64,000 nt of DNA from DATHTC01 sp963746805 (GTDB lineage Bacteria; Actinomycetota; Thermoleophilia; Gaiellales; Gaiellaceae), in assembly GCA_963746805.1 (NCBI GenBank), contig CAVVCQ010000001.1:1240001-1304000 (forward strand). Reading direction: 5' to 3'. The translations under genes and the position numbers were made by a program. Below are positions 21,717 to 30,283 of the stretch, piece by piece (the stretch's first letter is position 1; every line of letters begins with the position of its first letter). Below the pieces are notes generated by a model. The model had not been told where the DNA came from, ran no database searches, and saw only the letters and a program-made list of their open reading frames with translations.

Positions 21717-22916
21717 GTGGCCGAGATCGCGCTCGAGCGGGTGACGAAGGTCTACCCCGACGGGACGAAAGCGGTGGCCGAGCTCGACATGGAGGTCGGC
21801 GACGGCGAGCTCGTCGTCTTCGTCGGTCCCTCCGGCTGCGGCAAGACGTCCGCGCTGCGGATGATCGCCGGCCTCGAGGACATCACCGAGGGAACGATCC
21901 GGATCGGCGGCGACGTGGTCAACGACCTGCCCCCGAAGGACCGCGACGTGGCGATGGTCTTCCAGAACTACGCGCTCTACCCGCACATGACGGCGGAGGA
22001 CAACATGGGGTTCGCGCTGCGGATGCGCGGGCTGTCGAAGACGGAGCGGAGGCGGCGCGTGCACGAGGCGGCGCGGCTGCTCGGGCTCTCCGACGTGCTG
22101 CGCAAGCGGCCGCGGACGCTGTCGGGCGGCCAGCGCCAGCGGGTGGCGATGGGGCGCGCGATCGTCCGCGAGCCGCAGGCGTTCCTGATGGACGAGCCGC
22201 TCTCGAACCTCGACGCGAAGCTGCGGGTGCAGATGCGCGCCGAGATCGCGCGGATCCAGCGCGACCTCGCCGTCACGACGATCTACGTCACGCACGACCA
22301 GAGCGAGGCCATGACGCTCGGCGACCGGGTCGCGGTGATGCGGCGCGGCGAGCTCCTGCAGCTCGACACGCCGCAGGCGCTCTACGGGACCCCGGTGAAT
22401 CTCTTCGTGGCGGAGTTCATCGGCTCCCCGGCGATGAACCTCGTCGAGGCCGAGCTCGGTCGGGACGACGGCGCGCTCGTCGCCCGCTTCGGCGAGCACC
22501 GGCTGCGCGTGGCCGACTCGCTCGCCGCCGCGCGGCCGGCCCTCGCCTCGTACGTCGGGCGTCGCGTCGCGCTGGGGATCCGGCCCGAGGACCTCGAGGA
22601 CGCCTCCCTCGTCCCGGGCGCACCGGAGGACGAGACGTTCGACGCGGTCGTCGACATCCGGGAGGACATGGGCTCCGAGATCTTCCTCCACTTCGCCGTC
22701 GCGGCCGAGCCGGTGACGACCGCGGACGTCCGCGAGGCGGTCGAGGACGCGGCCGTCGAGGCGCAGCAGGAGGAGGCGCGGCGGCACGGCGACCCGTTCG
22801 TCGCCCGGGCCGGACGTGAGTCGAGCGCGCGCGAGGGCGACCGGGTCCGCATCCACGTTCGCACCGATCGCCTGCACGTGTTCGACCTCGAGACGGGCGC
22901 GGCGCTCTACGGCTGA
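21717..22916 (+). CDS. ABC transporter ATP-binding protein, UgpC/MsmK type
   Basis: ATPase of the CUT1 importer family (399 aa). Walker A GPSGCGKTS is at residues 37-45, the Q-loop in MVFQNYALYPHMT, the signature LSGGQRQRVAMGRA near 135, Walker B FLMDEPLSNLDAKL, and switch His in YVTHDQSEAM. A C-terminal TOBE/MOP region follows from about 240. Within it an alanine/glutamate-rich insertion (near 335-380) is longer than usual. GTG 21717 gives the family N-terminus; an in-frame ATG at 21684 would add 11 unlike residues. It probably serves the divergent permeases. The downstream aminotransferase gene follows after 20 bases. Confidence 0.92.
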   Translation: MAEIALERVTKVYPDGTKAVAELDMEVGDGELVVFVGPSGCGKTSALRMIAGLEDITEGTIRIGGDVVNDLPPKDRDVAMVFQNYALYPHMTAEDNMGFALRMRGLSKTERRRRVHEAARLLGLSDVLRKRPRTLSGGQRQRVAMGRAIVREPQAFLMDEPLSNLDAKLRVQMRAEIARIQRDLAVTTIYVTHDQSEAMTLGDRVAVMRRGELLQLDTPQALYGTPVNLFVAEFIGSPAMNLVEAELGRDDGALVARFGEHRLRVADSLAAARPALASYVGRRVALGIRPEDLEDASLVPGAPEDETFDAVVDIREDMGSEIFLHFAVAAEPVTTADVREAVEDAAVEAQQEEARRHGDPFVARAGRESSAREGDRVRIHVRTDRLHVFDLETGAALYG

Positions 22917-22936
22917 GCCGGGGGTAGGATCGCCGC

Positions 22937-24289
22937 ATGGCCACCATCGAGACGGATCCGCACACCGGCGCGCAGATCGTCGCCGACGCGAAGGAGCACG
23001 TCCTCTACTCGTGGTCGGTGCAGGACGCGATCAACCCGATCGCCGTCGCCGGCGCCGAGGGACGGCACTTCTGGGACTACGACGGGAAGCGGTACCTCGA
23101 CTTCGCCTCCCAGCTCGTCAACGTCTCGATCGGGCACCAGCACCCGAAGGTGATCGCCGCGATCAAGGAGCAGGCCGACCGGCTCTGCACCATCGGCCCG
23201 CCGATGGCGTCGGAGTCGCGCTCGCGGCTCGGCCGCCTGCTCGCGGAGGTGACGCCGGGCGACCTGACGATGTCGTTCTTCACGAACGGCGGCGCCGAGG
23301 CGAACGAGAACGCGATCAAGCTCGCGCGCTGGTACACGGGCCGCCACAAGGTGATCGCGCGCTACCGCTCCTACCACGGCGCGACGGCCGGCGCGATCAC
23401 GCTCACCGGCGACCCGCGCCGCTGGCCCGCCGAGCCGGGGCTCCCGGGGATCGTGCGGATGTTCGACCCGTACACGTACCGCTGCCCCGCGGGCCATCCC
23501 GACCCGTGCCCCGTCTGCACGGGCGCGCCGCACCTGGAGGAGATCCTCCAGTACGAGGGGCCGGACACCGTCGCTGCCGTGATCCTCGAGACGATCACGG
23601 GCACGAACGGGATCATCGTCCCGCCCGACGGCTACCTGCAGTCGATCCGCGAGACGTGCGACCGGCACGGGATCCTGCTGATCACGGACGAGGTGATGGC
23701 CGGCTTCGGCCGCACCGGCAAGTGGTTCGGCGTCGACAACTGGGACGTCGTGCCGGACATCCTGACCGTGGCCAAGGGGATCAACTCCGGCTACGTCCCG
23801 CTCGGGGCGATGATCGTGCGCGAGCCGATCGCGCGCTGGGTGCGGGACAAGTACTTCGCCGGCGGGCTCACCTACAGCGGGCACCCACTCGCGTGCGCCT
23901 CCGCCGTCGCGTCGATCGAGGCGTTCCAGGAGGAGGGCATCGTCGAACAGGCCGCCGCGTCCGGCGAGGTGTTCCGCGACCGGCTCGGCGCGCTGCAGGA
24001 GGGGCACCCGTCGATCGGCGAGGTCCGCGGGCTCGGCTGCTTCTGGGGGCTCGAGCTGGTGCGGAGCCGGGAGACGCGCGAGCCGCTGGTCCCGTTCAAC
24101 GGGACCGGCGAGGCGGCCGCGCCGATCATGCGCGTGGCGAAGGCGGCGCTCGACCGCGGCCTCTACCTGATGGTGCACTGGAACGTGGTGATGGTCTGCC
24201 CGCCGCTGACGATCACGCCCGACGAGCTCGAGGAAGGGGTCGCGATCCTCGACGAAGTGCTGGCGATCGCGGACGAATACGCCGCATAA
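22937..24289 (+). CDS. Class III omega-aminotransferase (beta-alanine/taurine--pyruvate type)
   Basis: PLP-dependent aminotransferase of 450 aa. It shows the class III pattern: FLDFASQLVNVSIGHQHP at the N-terminal side, SFFTNGGAEANENAIKLAR, YRSYHGATAGAITLTGD, LLITDEVMAGFGRTGKWF, and the PLP lysine K280 in TVAKGINSGYVPLGA. An internal cysteine-containing stretch (YRCPAGHPDPCPVCTG) is characteristic of the taurine/beta-alanine pyruvate group. It moves an amino group from beta-alanine, beta-aminoisobutyrate, taurine or a similar omega-amino acid to pyruvate, giving a semialdehyde. That product would feed MmsA encoded at 13306. ATG 22937 follows GGGGTAGGATCG. Substrate is inferred from family and neighbours. 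Confidence 0.88.
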   Translation: MATIETDPHTGAQIVADAKEHVLYSWSVQDAINPIAVAGAEGRHFWDYDGKRYLDFASQLVNVSIGHQHPKVIAAIKEQADRLCTIGPPMASESRSRLGRLLAEVTPGDLTMSFFTNGGAEANENAIKLARWYTGRHKVIARYRSYHGATAGAITLTGDPRRWPAEPGLPGIVRMFDPYTYRCPAGHPDPCPVCTGAPHLEEILQYEGPDTVAAVILETITGTNGIIVPPDGYLQSIRETCDRHGILLITDEVMAGFGRTGKWFGVDNWDVVPDILTVAKGINSGYVPLGAMIVREPIARWVRDKYFAGGLTYSGHPLACASAVASIEAFQEEGIVEQAAASGEVFRDRLGALQEGHPSIGEVRGLGCFWGLELVRSRETREPLVPFNGTGEAAAPIMRVAKAALDRGLYLMVHWNVVMVCPPLTITPDELEEGVAILDEVLAIADEYAA

Positions 24290-24331
24290 GGGCGGGTTCC
24301 CGCGGCGCCGCCCGCGTCGTACACTCTTTGC

Positions 24332-25498
24332 GTGCGGCCCGACCAGGTGTTTCCGGCGCTCGAGCCGGCGACCCTGACCATGCTCTTCACCGACATGGTC
24401 GGGGCGACGACGCTGATCCGCGAGCTCGGCGCCGACGCGGGCGCCGTCATCGAGGGGCACGAGCGCGCCGTCGCGACGGCCACGGAGGCGGCCGGAGGGG
24501 TGGTCGGGGACTTCGTCGGCGACAGCATGCTCGCGGTCTTCCCGACGGCCTCCCGCGCCGTCGCCGCGGCGATCGAGGCGCAGCGCCTGCTCGCCGCGAC
24601 CGAGTGGCCGCACGGCGCCCGCGTGACCGTGCGCATGGGCCTCGACACGGGCGAGCCGACGGTCGTCAGCGGGCGCTACTACGGCAAGGCCGTGAACCGG
24701 GCGTCGAGCATCTGCGAGGCGGCGCACGGCGGCCAGATCCTGCTCTCGCTCGTCACCGCGGAGCTCGCCGCGGACGGGCTCGCCGACGAGATCGGGAGGC
24801 GGGATCTCGGGGAGCACCGGGTGGGCGACGGCCGCGTCCGGCTGTACCAGGTGCTCGCACCCGGCCTCGAGGAGTCCTTCCCGGCACCCCGCCGCGTCGG
24901 GCACGTGACCACCGGCTTCGCGTTCCCGGCCGGGACCGTCACCTTCCTGTTCACGGACATCGAGGACTCGACCTTCCTCACGCGCGTGCTCGGCGACGAG
25001 TGGCACGTCGCCCACGCCGACCACCGGAGCCTCGTCCGCGCCGCCGCCATCGCGGGCGGCGGCCAGGAGGTCGACACGCAGGGCGACTCCTTCTTCTTCG
25101 CCTTCGCCCGGGCGCGCGATGCTGCGGCAACCGCGATCGCGGCGCAGACCGCGCTCGCCTCCCATCAGTGGCCACGAGGCGTTCCGCTCCGGGTGCGTAT
25201 GGGGCTGCACACCGGCGAGCCCGACCTCGGCGCCGAGGGATACCTCGGGCTCGACGTGGTGCGCGGCGCCCGCGTCTGCGCGATCGCCGACGGCGGCGAG
25301 GTGCTGCTGTCGGAGACGACCCAGACGCTGCTCGTCGGGGACGAGCTCCCCGGCGCGCGCCTCGAGGAGCTCGGCGTGCACCGGCTGAAGGGCCTCAACG
25401 AGGACCACCGCCTGTTCCGGCTCGCGATCGACGGCCTTCCGGTCGGCGGCCGCAGCGGGCGCACGCGCGTGGCGCCGCTCACCCGCGCGCTCCCCTAG
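24332..25498 (+). CDS. Protein with two tandem class III adenylate/guanylate cyclase domains
   Basis: A 388-aa cytoplasmic protein consisting of two cyclase homology domains and no visible sensor, HAMP or membrane part. Domain 1 (about 12-180) has LTMLFTDMVGATTLIRELG and a second metal segment GGVVGDFVGDSMLAVF. Domain 2 (about 205-375) has VTFLFTDIEDSTFLTRVLG and VDTQGDSFFFAF. Both keep the first metal Asp (FTD) and the second Asp (GDS). Class III cyclases act as dimers, so the tandem arrangement may form an intramolecular pair making cAMP or cGMP. Family relatives in actinobacteria are often joined to ATPase or HTH domains that are missing here. Start GTG 24332. Confidence 0.85.
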   Translation: MRPDQVFPALEPATLTMLFTDMVGATTLIRELGADAGAVIEGHERAVATATEAAGGVVGDFVGDSMLAVFPTASRAVAAAIEAQRLLAATEWPHGARVTVRMGLDTGEPTVVSGRYYGKAVNRASSICEAAHGGQILLSLVTAELAADGLADEIGRRDLGEHRVGDGRVRLYQVLAPGLEESFPAPRRVGHVTTGFAFPAGTVTFLFTDIEDSTFLTRVLGDEWHVAHADHRSLVRAAAIAGGGQEVDTQGDSFFFAFARARDAAATAIAAQTALASHQWPRGVPLRVRMGLHTGEPDLGAEGYLGLDVVRGARVCAIADGGEVLLSETTQTLLVGDELPGARLEELGVHRLKGLNEDHRLFRLAIDGLPVGGRSGRTRVAPLTRALP

Positions 25499-25523
25499 CC
25501 CGCGCCCGCAGACTTCGTCTGCG

Positions 25524-27146
25524 ATGCCCGACGCCGTCGTCATCGGCGCAGGCCCGAACGGGCTCGTCGCCGCCAACCATCTCGCCGACGCCGGCTGGTC
25601 GGTGCACGTGCTGGAGGCGCAGCCCGCCCCGGGCGGCGCCGTCCGCTCGGCCGAGCTGACGGAGCCGGGCTTCGTCCACGACGTCTTCAGCGCCTTCTAC
25701 CCGCTTGCCGTCGCCTCCCCCGCGCTGACGGCGCTCGAGCTCGAGCGGTGGGGCCTCCGCTGGCGACACGGCCCGCTCGTCCTCGCGCACCCCTCCGCCG
25801 AGGGCGGGACCTGCGTCGCCCTGTCGCGCGACCTCGACGAGACCGCGGCCTCGCTCGACGCGTTCGCGCCCGGGGACGGGGACGCGTGGCGCCGACTCGT
25901 GCGGCTGTTCGAGCGGGTCCGGCCGCACCTGTTCCGCGGGATCACGACGCCGCTCCCGCCGATCCGCGCCGGGGCCGGGCTGGCGGCCGAGCTGCGCGGC
26001 GACCTCCCGCGGTTCGCGCGCATGGGGCTCCTCGGCGTCCGTCGCCTCGCGGAGGAGGAGTTCCGCGGCGCCGGCGCGGCGCGGCTGCTCGCCGGGAACG
26101 CGCTGCACGCCGACCTCTTCCCGGAGCAGGCGCCGAGCGGGTTCTACGGCTGGTTCCTCACGGCGCTCGGCCAGTCGGTCGGCTTCCCGTTCCCGGAGGG
26201 CGGCGCGCAGCGGCTGACGGACGCGCTCGTCGCGCGGTTGCAGGCGCGCGGCGGCTCCCTCACCTGCGACGCGCGGGTCGAGCGCGTGCTGGTGCGACGC
26301 GGCCGCGCCGTCGGCGTCCGCACGGCCGACGGCACGGTCGTCGAGGCCCGCCGGGCCGTCGTCGCCGACACGCTTCCCGGCGCCCTCTACAAACGTCTGC
26401 TGGAGCCGGAGCACGTACCGGCGCGCCTGCGCGACGACCTGCGGCGCCATCAGCTCGACACCGCGACCTTCAAGGTCGACTGGGCGCTCGACGGCCCGAT
26501 CCCGTGGCGCGACGTGGAGGCGCGGCGCGCGCCCGTCGTCCACGTCGCCGACTCCGTCGACGAGCTGACCCGGTCGAGCGCGGAGCTCGCGCAGGGGCTC
26601 GTCCCGGCGGCGCCGTTCCTCGTCCTCGGCCAGTACGCCCTCGGCGGCGCGGGAGACCCGACCCGCTGCCCCGAGGGCAAGGAGGTCGCCTGGGCGTACA
26701 CGCATGTGCCGCAGGCGATCCGGGGCGACGCGGCCGGCGAGCTCACGGGCTCGTGGGACGAGTCGGAGACCGCGCGCTTCGTCGACCGAATCGAGGCCCG
26801 TGTCGAAACGCTCGCCCCCGGTTTCGGTCGTCTCGTCCGGGCGCGCCACGTGCTCACGCCGCGCGACTTCGAGCCCCTCGACGAGAACCTCGCCGGCGGC
26901 GCCCTCCACGGCGGCACCGCGCAGCTGCACCAACAGCTCCTGCTCCGGCCGACGCCGGGCCTCGGCCGCCCCGAGACCCCGGTCGCCCGCCTCTACCTCG
27001 CTTCCGCGGCCGCGCATCCGGGCGGCGGCGTCCACGGCGGCCCCGGCCTCATCGCCGCGCGCGCGGCTTTGCACGCCGGGCGCGCGCGACGGATCGGGCT
27101 GCTCGTCGGCGCGGCCGCCGTGCTCGCCGTCCGCCGGCGCTCCTAG
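25524..27146 (+). CDS. FAD-dependent oxidoreductase, phytoene desaturase (CrtI)-like
   Basis: A 540-aa flavoprotein with the dinucleotide-binding motif VIGAGPNGLVAANHLADAG at residues 6-24, the following ExxxxxGG turn (LEAQPAPGGAVRSAEL), and a C-terminal FAD-contact segment near RLYLASAAAHPGGGVHGGPG. This is the pattern of CrtI/PDS and all-trans-retinol saturase-like proteins. There is no carotenoid cluster around it, so a carotenoid substrate cannot be assumed. The last 20 residues are hydrophobic then basic (IGLLVGAAAVLAVRRRS), possibly a membrane anchor. ATG 25524 starts 25 bases after the cyclase gene. Confidence 0.85.
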   Translation: MPDAVVIGAGPNGLVAANHLADAGWSVHVLEAQPAPGGAVRSAELTEPGFVHDVFSAFYPLAVASPALTALELERWGLRWRHGPLVLAHPSAEGGTCVALSRDLDETAASLDAFAPGDGDAWRRLVRLFERVRPHLFRGITTPLPPIRAGAGLAAELRGDLPRFARMGLLGVRRLAEEEFRGAGAARLLAGNALHADLFPEQAPSGFYGWFLTALGQSVGFPFPEGGAQRLTDALVARLQARGGSLTCDARVERVLVRRGRAVGVRTADGTVVEARRAVVADTLPGALYKRLLEPEHVPARLRDDLRRHQLDTATFKVDWALDGPIPWRDVEARRAPVVHVADSVDELTRSSAELAQGLVPAAPFLVLGQYALGGAGDPTRCPEGKEVAWAYTHVPQAIRGDAAGELTGSWDESETARFVDRIEARVETLAPGFGRLVRARHVLTPRDFEPLDENLAGGALHGGTAQLHQQLLLRPTPGLGRPETPVARLYLASAAAHPGGGVHGGPGLIAARAALHAGRARRIGLLVGAAAVLAVRRRS

Positions 27147-27157
27147 GCTCGACCGGG

Positions 27158-27334
27158 ATGGAGCGCGAACGCTGTCTCCGCTGCAGCGCGGCGATGGAGT
27201 GGCGCCACGGGACGTGGCAGTGCCCCCGCTGCCGCTTCAAGCTCGGCTGCTGCGAAGGAGACCCGCAGACGAGCTGCGACGCGCCCTATTCGGCTGCGCC
27301 GGTGTCCTCGGGGGAGAGCTCGCGCTCGAGGTAG
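27158..27334 (+). CDS. Small zinc-ribbon protein
   Basis: A 58-residue protein starting at ATG 27158. It has two CxxC pairs (CLRCSAAMEWRHGTWQCPRC) forming a zinc ribbon, then KLGCCEGDPQTSC. The 3' third overlaps the end of the convergent DUF4177 gene by 49 bases, so the last 16 residues may be less constrained. It follows the oxidoreductase gene by 11 bases. Function unknown. Confidence 0.55.
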   Translation: MERERCLRCSAAMEWRHGTWQCPRCRFKLGCCEGDPQTSCDAPYSAAPVSSGESSRSR

Positions 27335-27543
27335 AAGGCCAGGTGGCCGTCGGTCTCGATCACCTGGACGAGCTGCCAGCCCTTGCCGCCGAGCTCGTTC
27401 AGCTGCCCCTCGGCACGCGCCTTCGGGCCGACGCGTAGGACGAAGTACTCGAAGCGCCGCAGAGGGTTCTCGTCCCGTCGGCGCCGCAGCTCCTCGAGGC
27501 GCGTCTTCTCCGCGCGCTCCTCGTCCGACTTCAGCAGGGCCAT
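27286..27543 (-). CDS. DUF4177-like small protein
   Basis: An 85-aa cytoplasmic protein. The N-terminal 30 residues are a charged helix (SDEERAEKTRLEELRRRRDE). The rest fits the short DUF4177 fold: RFEYFVLRVG, LNELGGKGWQLVQVIE and HLAFYLEREL. No function is established for the family. ATG 27543 faces a divergent Lon-N-domain gene across a gap that contains a long inverted repeat. Confidence 0.7.
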   Translation of the reverse strand: MALLKSDEERAEKTRLEELRRRRDENPLRRFEYFVLRVGPKARAEGQLNELGGKGWQLVQVIETDGHLAFYLERELSPEDTGAAE

Positions 27544-27562
27544 CGCGCAAAACCCTAGCGTT

Positions 27563-27637
27563 TAGAGGCTCAATGTGAATTAGCGAGCACGCACGATGTG
27601 CGCCCCGCACGCACTCCTAATCCACATCAAGCCTCTA
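27563..27637. promoter_or_regulatory. Long inverted repeat in a divergent promoter region
   Basis: The arms 27563-27583 and 27617-27637 are 21 bases each and complementary at 18 positions (TAGAGGCT...ATTAG against CTAAT...AGCCTCTA), with a 33-base spacer. The spacer holds a nested GTGCG/CGCAC dyad. The region is AT-richer than its surroundings. It lies in the 104-base gap between the DUF4177 gene and the divergent Lon-N-domain gene, so operator or promoter function for both is likely; a cruciform or small RNA is an alternative. Confidence 0.5.
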
Positions 27638-27647
27638 CGCTTCGCAG

Positions 27648-28262
27648 ATGGACGAGATCGGCCTGTTCCCATTGGGCATGGTGCTGCTGCCCACCGAGCG
27701 GATCCCGCTCCACATCTTCGAGGAGCGGTACAAGGAACTGATCGACGAGTGCATCGACCTCGAGCAGGAGTTCGGGCTCGTGCTGCAGGACGACGACGGC
27801 ATCCGCGAGATCGGCACGCGGGCAGCGGTCGTCGCGGTGCTCGAGCGCTTCGACGACGGGCGGCTCAACGTCGTCGTCGAGGGCCGCGAGCGCTTCCGCG
27901 TCGTCGCGCTCACCTCCGGCCGGGTGTTCCGCACGGCCGACGTCGAGCCGCTGGACGATCTCGAGCCGGACGCGGACGAGGGCGCTGTGGGAACTGCGGT
28001 CGAGAACCTCCGCCGCGTCGCCGAGCTCGCCGGCACCGACGCGGAGAACCTCGATCCGGTCACCGACGCGCCGTCCTTCGAGCTCGCAGCGCGCGTCGAG
28101 CTCGAGCCGAAGCTGAAGCAGGGGCTGCTCGAGTCACGCTCGGAGGACGAGCGGTTGCGCCGGGTGGCGCGGCTGCTCGAGGGCGCGGCCCAGGCGCTCG
28201 AGGCCCGTGCGGAGCGGGCCCGGATCGCCTCGATGAACGGCCACGTGAAGCTGCGGCCCTAG
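27648..28262 (+). CDS. LON N-terminal substrate-binding domain protein
   Basis: A 204-aa cytoplasmic protein made of a single Lon-type N-terminal domain (PF02190 family) without ATPase or protease parts. The opening FPLGMVLLPTERIPLHIFEERYKELIDEC is the family signature; later segments are GTRAAVVAVLERFDDGRLNVVVEGRERFRV and a helical C-terminal third. Stand-alone Lon-N proteins are widespread; their role is presumed to be binding unfolded or specific peptides, but this is unproven. ATG 27648 was chosen because the conserved domain starts at once. Confidence 0.88.
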   Translation: MDEIGLFPLGMVLLPTERIPLHIFEERYKELIDECIDLEQEFGLVLQDDDGIREIGTRAAVVAVLERFDDGRLNVVVEGRERFRVVALTSGRVFRTADVEPLDDLEPDADEGAVGTAVENLRRVAELAGTDAENLDPVTDAPSFELAARVELEPKLKQGLLESRSEDERLRRVARLLEGAAQALEARAERARIASMNGHVKLRP

Positions 28263-28292
28263 CGGTTGCATCCGCCGGTTAGGGTCGCGCCG

Positions 28293-29783
28293 GTGCCGCG
28301 GCGTGTGGAGACGAGGGTCGCGGCCGCGCTCGCGGCCACCGTGATCGCGGTCGCCGTGTTCCACGTCGCGCTCGCGCCGGACAGCCCGCCCGGCTTCATC
28401 CGAGACGAGGCCGCCTTCGCGGTGAACGCGGCCACGCTGTCGCGGTCGCTCGAGGACCAGGACGGCGCCCGCGCACCGCTCTTCTTCACCTCGTTCGCGG
28501 ACTGGAAGCCGCCGGTGTACCCGTACGTGCTCGCCGCCGTCTTCCGCGTCACGGGCCCCGACGAGGAGGTCGCGCGCGGCGTCGCGACCGCGGCCGTGCT
28601 CGCCGCGCTGCTCCTGCTCGGCCTGCTTGCGTGGCGCCTCACGGGGTCGGCGCTCGTGACGGGGCTGTCGCTCGTCCTGGCGGGGACGACCCCGTGGCTG
28701 CTCGAGCTGGGTCGCGTCGCATTCGACACGGCCCTGACACCCGTCGTCGTCCTCGCGCTCCTGGTCGCGGTCGAGTGGGCACGCCGCTCGCCGCGCGACC
28801 CGATCCTGCGCGGGATCCCGGTCGGGCTCGCGCTCGGGGTGCTCGCCTACACGTACGCCGCCGGGCGACTGCTCGCACCCCTCTACGCCCTCGCGCTCCT
28901 CGTGTTCGCGGCCCGGCCCGGGCTGCGCTTCCTCGCCTCGGCGTGGACGACGTTCGCGGTCGCGCTGTTGCCGATGGCGTTCTACGTGGAGCGACACCCG
29001 GGGGCGCTCACCGCCCGCTACGAGGCGACGCGGTTTCCCGAGCAGCCGTCAGCCTTCGCCACCGCGCGGCACGGGGTCGCCAACTACCTCCAGGACCTGA
29101 ACCTGTGGCGCTGGATCAGCGACGGAGACCCGAAGCCCTACATCCACACCTGGGGCGCCGGGCAGCTCTACGCGGCGACCGTCGTGCTCGCGATCGCCGG
29201 TGTCGTCGTGCTCGTGCGCGGCCGGCGCTTCGACGCCTGGTGGCTCTACGTCCTCGCCGTCCTGCTGCTCACGCCGGTTCCCGCGGCCCTCACCGAGGAC
29301 CGCCTGCACTCGCTCCGGCTCGCGATGCTGCCGGCGATCCTCGCAGTCGTCGCGATCCCGGGGCTCGCGGCGCTCGTCGCCGCGGCCCGCCGCGCGCGCT
29401 GGGCACGGGCCGCAGCGGCGGGGCTCGTGCTCGTCACGGCCCTCCAGCTCGCCCACTTCGTCGACGTCTACACCGAGCGCGGACGGAGCTCGCGTCTGCT
29501 GCTGTTCGAGGCGGACGTGCCGGCGCTTCTGGCGCGCGCGTTCGCCCGCGAGGGGCCGGTCTACGTCGACTACGACGACCGGGCGGCGCTCACGCACGCG
29601 CAGTGGTACGCGATCGCGCACGGGCTGCCGTTCGAGCGCGTCGTCCGGCTCTCCGACGGGGCGATCGCGCCGACCGGCGCCACCGTCTTCGGCCGCGTCC
29701 AGGCCTGCGACTACGTGTGCAGGCGGCTCGCGTCGGCCGACACGTACTGGGTCGCCGAGGCGGTCGGGCCGAAGCCGGCCTGA
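28293..29783 (+). CDS. GT39/ArnT-like polytopic membrane glycosyltransferase
   Basis: Membrane protein of 496 aa with about ten hydrophobic helices. After helix 1 comes an acidic extracytoplasmic loop motif, PGFIRDEAAFAVNAATLSRS, then WKPPVYPYVLAAVFRVTG, typical of the GT-C/PMT (GT39) superfamily that uses polyprenyl-phosphate sugars. The C-terminal soluble part is short (GPVYVDYDDRAALTHAQWY). It likely glycosylates a cell-envelope lipid or protein; donor and acceptor are unknown. GTG 28293 is preferred over an upstream TTG because it directly precedes the basic N-terminus. A second family member is at 32535. Confidence 0.8.
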   Translation: MPRRVETRVAAALAATVIAVAVFHVALAPDSPPGFIRDEAAFAVNAATLSRSLEDQDGARAPLFFTSFADWKPPVYPYVLAAVFRVTGPDEEVARGVATAAVLAALLLLGLLAWRLTGSALVTGLSLVLAGTTPWLLELGRVAFDTALTPVVVLALLVAVEWARRSPRDPILRGIPVGLALGVLAYTYAAGRLLAPLYALALLVFAARPGLRFLASAWTTFAVALLPMAFYVERHPGALTARYEATRFPEQPSAFATARHGVANYLQDLNLWRWISDGDPKPYIHTWGAGQLYAATVVLAIAGVVVLVRGRRFDAWWLYVLAVLLLTPVPAALTEDRLHSLRLAMLPAILAVVAIPGLAALVAAARRARWARAAAAGLVLVTALQLAHFVDVYTERGRSSRLLLFEADVPALLARAFAREGPVYVDYDDRAALTHAQWYAIAHGLPFERVVRLSDGAIAPTGATVFGRVQACDYVCRRLASADTYWVAEAVGPKPA

Positions 29784-29801
29784 ACGACCCCTCGCGTGGC
29801 T

Positions 29802-30014
29802 TTACGTGTCGCGCCGCAGCCGCATCGCCGCTGCCGTCCGGTTGGCCACGCCGAGCTTCCGGTAGACGCGCGAGAGGTGGAACTTGATCGTCGTCTCGGT
29901 GACCCAGAGCTGCCGGGCGATCTGCCCGTTCGTGAGCCCGTCGGCGACCAGCTCGAGGATGCGACGCTCCGCAGGCGACAGAGCCGCCGTGCCGTCCTTG
30001 CTCGCCTCCACCAT
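29802..30014 (-). CDS. Single-domain LuxR/GerE helix-turn-helix protein
   Basis: A 70-aa protein consisting almost only of a LuxR-type DNA-binding domain: LSPAERRILELVADGLTNGQIARQL, then VTETTIKFHLSRVYRKLGVANRTAAAMRL. ATG 30014 has a strong ribosome site (AGGAGAGGGG). No receiver or ATPase domain precedes it; the open frame upstream is proline/arginine-rich and probably not coding. It lies downstream of the tryptophan-repeat subtilase on the same strand, about 270 bases away, so it may regulate it or the flanking glycosyltransferases. This is inference from position. Confidence 0.75.
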   Translation of the reverse strand: MVEASKDGTAALSPAERRILELVADGLTNGQIARQLWVTETTIKFHLSRVYRKLGVANRTAAAMRLRRDT

Positions 30015-30183
30015 CGCAGACCCCTCTCCTCGCGCCGCCGTGCCCACAGGACGCCGCTCGTCGGCCCTGTCTTCCGAAGGCCGCGCCGCGAACGAGGGAT
30101 CAACCGTACCCGGGTCCGGCCGATGAGTGGGGCGAGGGCCTGCGGCCATCGACTCCTCCACCGCCCTCGCCTGCGTTCGTCCC

Positions 30184-30279
30184 ATGATCCTGGACCTGCT
30201 CCCTCTGTTCGCTGTTGCGGTCGTGCTCGTGTTGCTCCTGCTGGAGGTCCTGCGGGTGCGCCGCGGGCGGCGGCCCTGA
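30184..30279 (+). CDS. Putative 31-residue membrane peptide
   Basis: ATG 30184 opens a 31-codon frame: a short acidic start (MILDLLP), one hydrophobic helix of about 15 residues (LFAVAVVLVLLLLEV) and a basic tail (RVRRGRRP). This is the usual layout of a single-span membrane microprotein with N-out/C-in topology. No convincing ribosome site precedes it. Its stop is 4 bases from the convergent end of the subtilase gene. It could be chance coding on the strand opposite to nothing else, so confidence is modest. Confidence 0.35.
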   Translation: MILDLLPLFAVAVVLVLLLLEVLRVRRGRRP

Positions 30280-30283
30280 TCGC

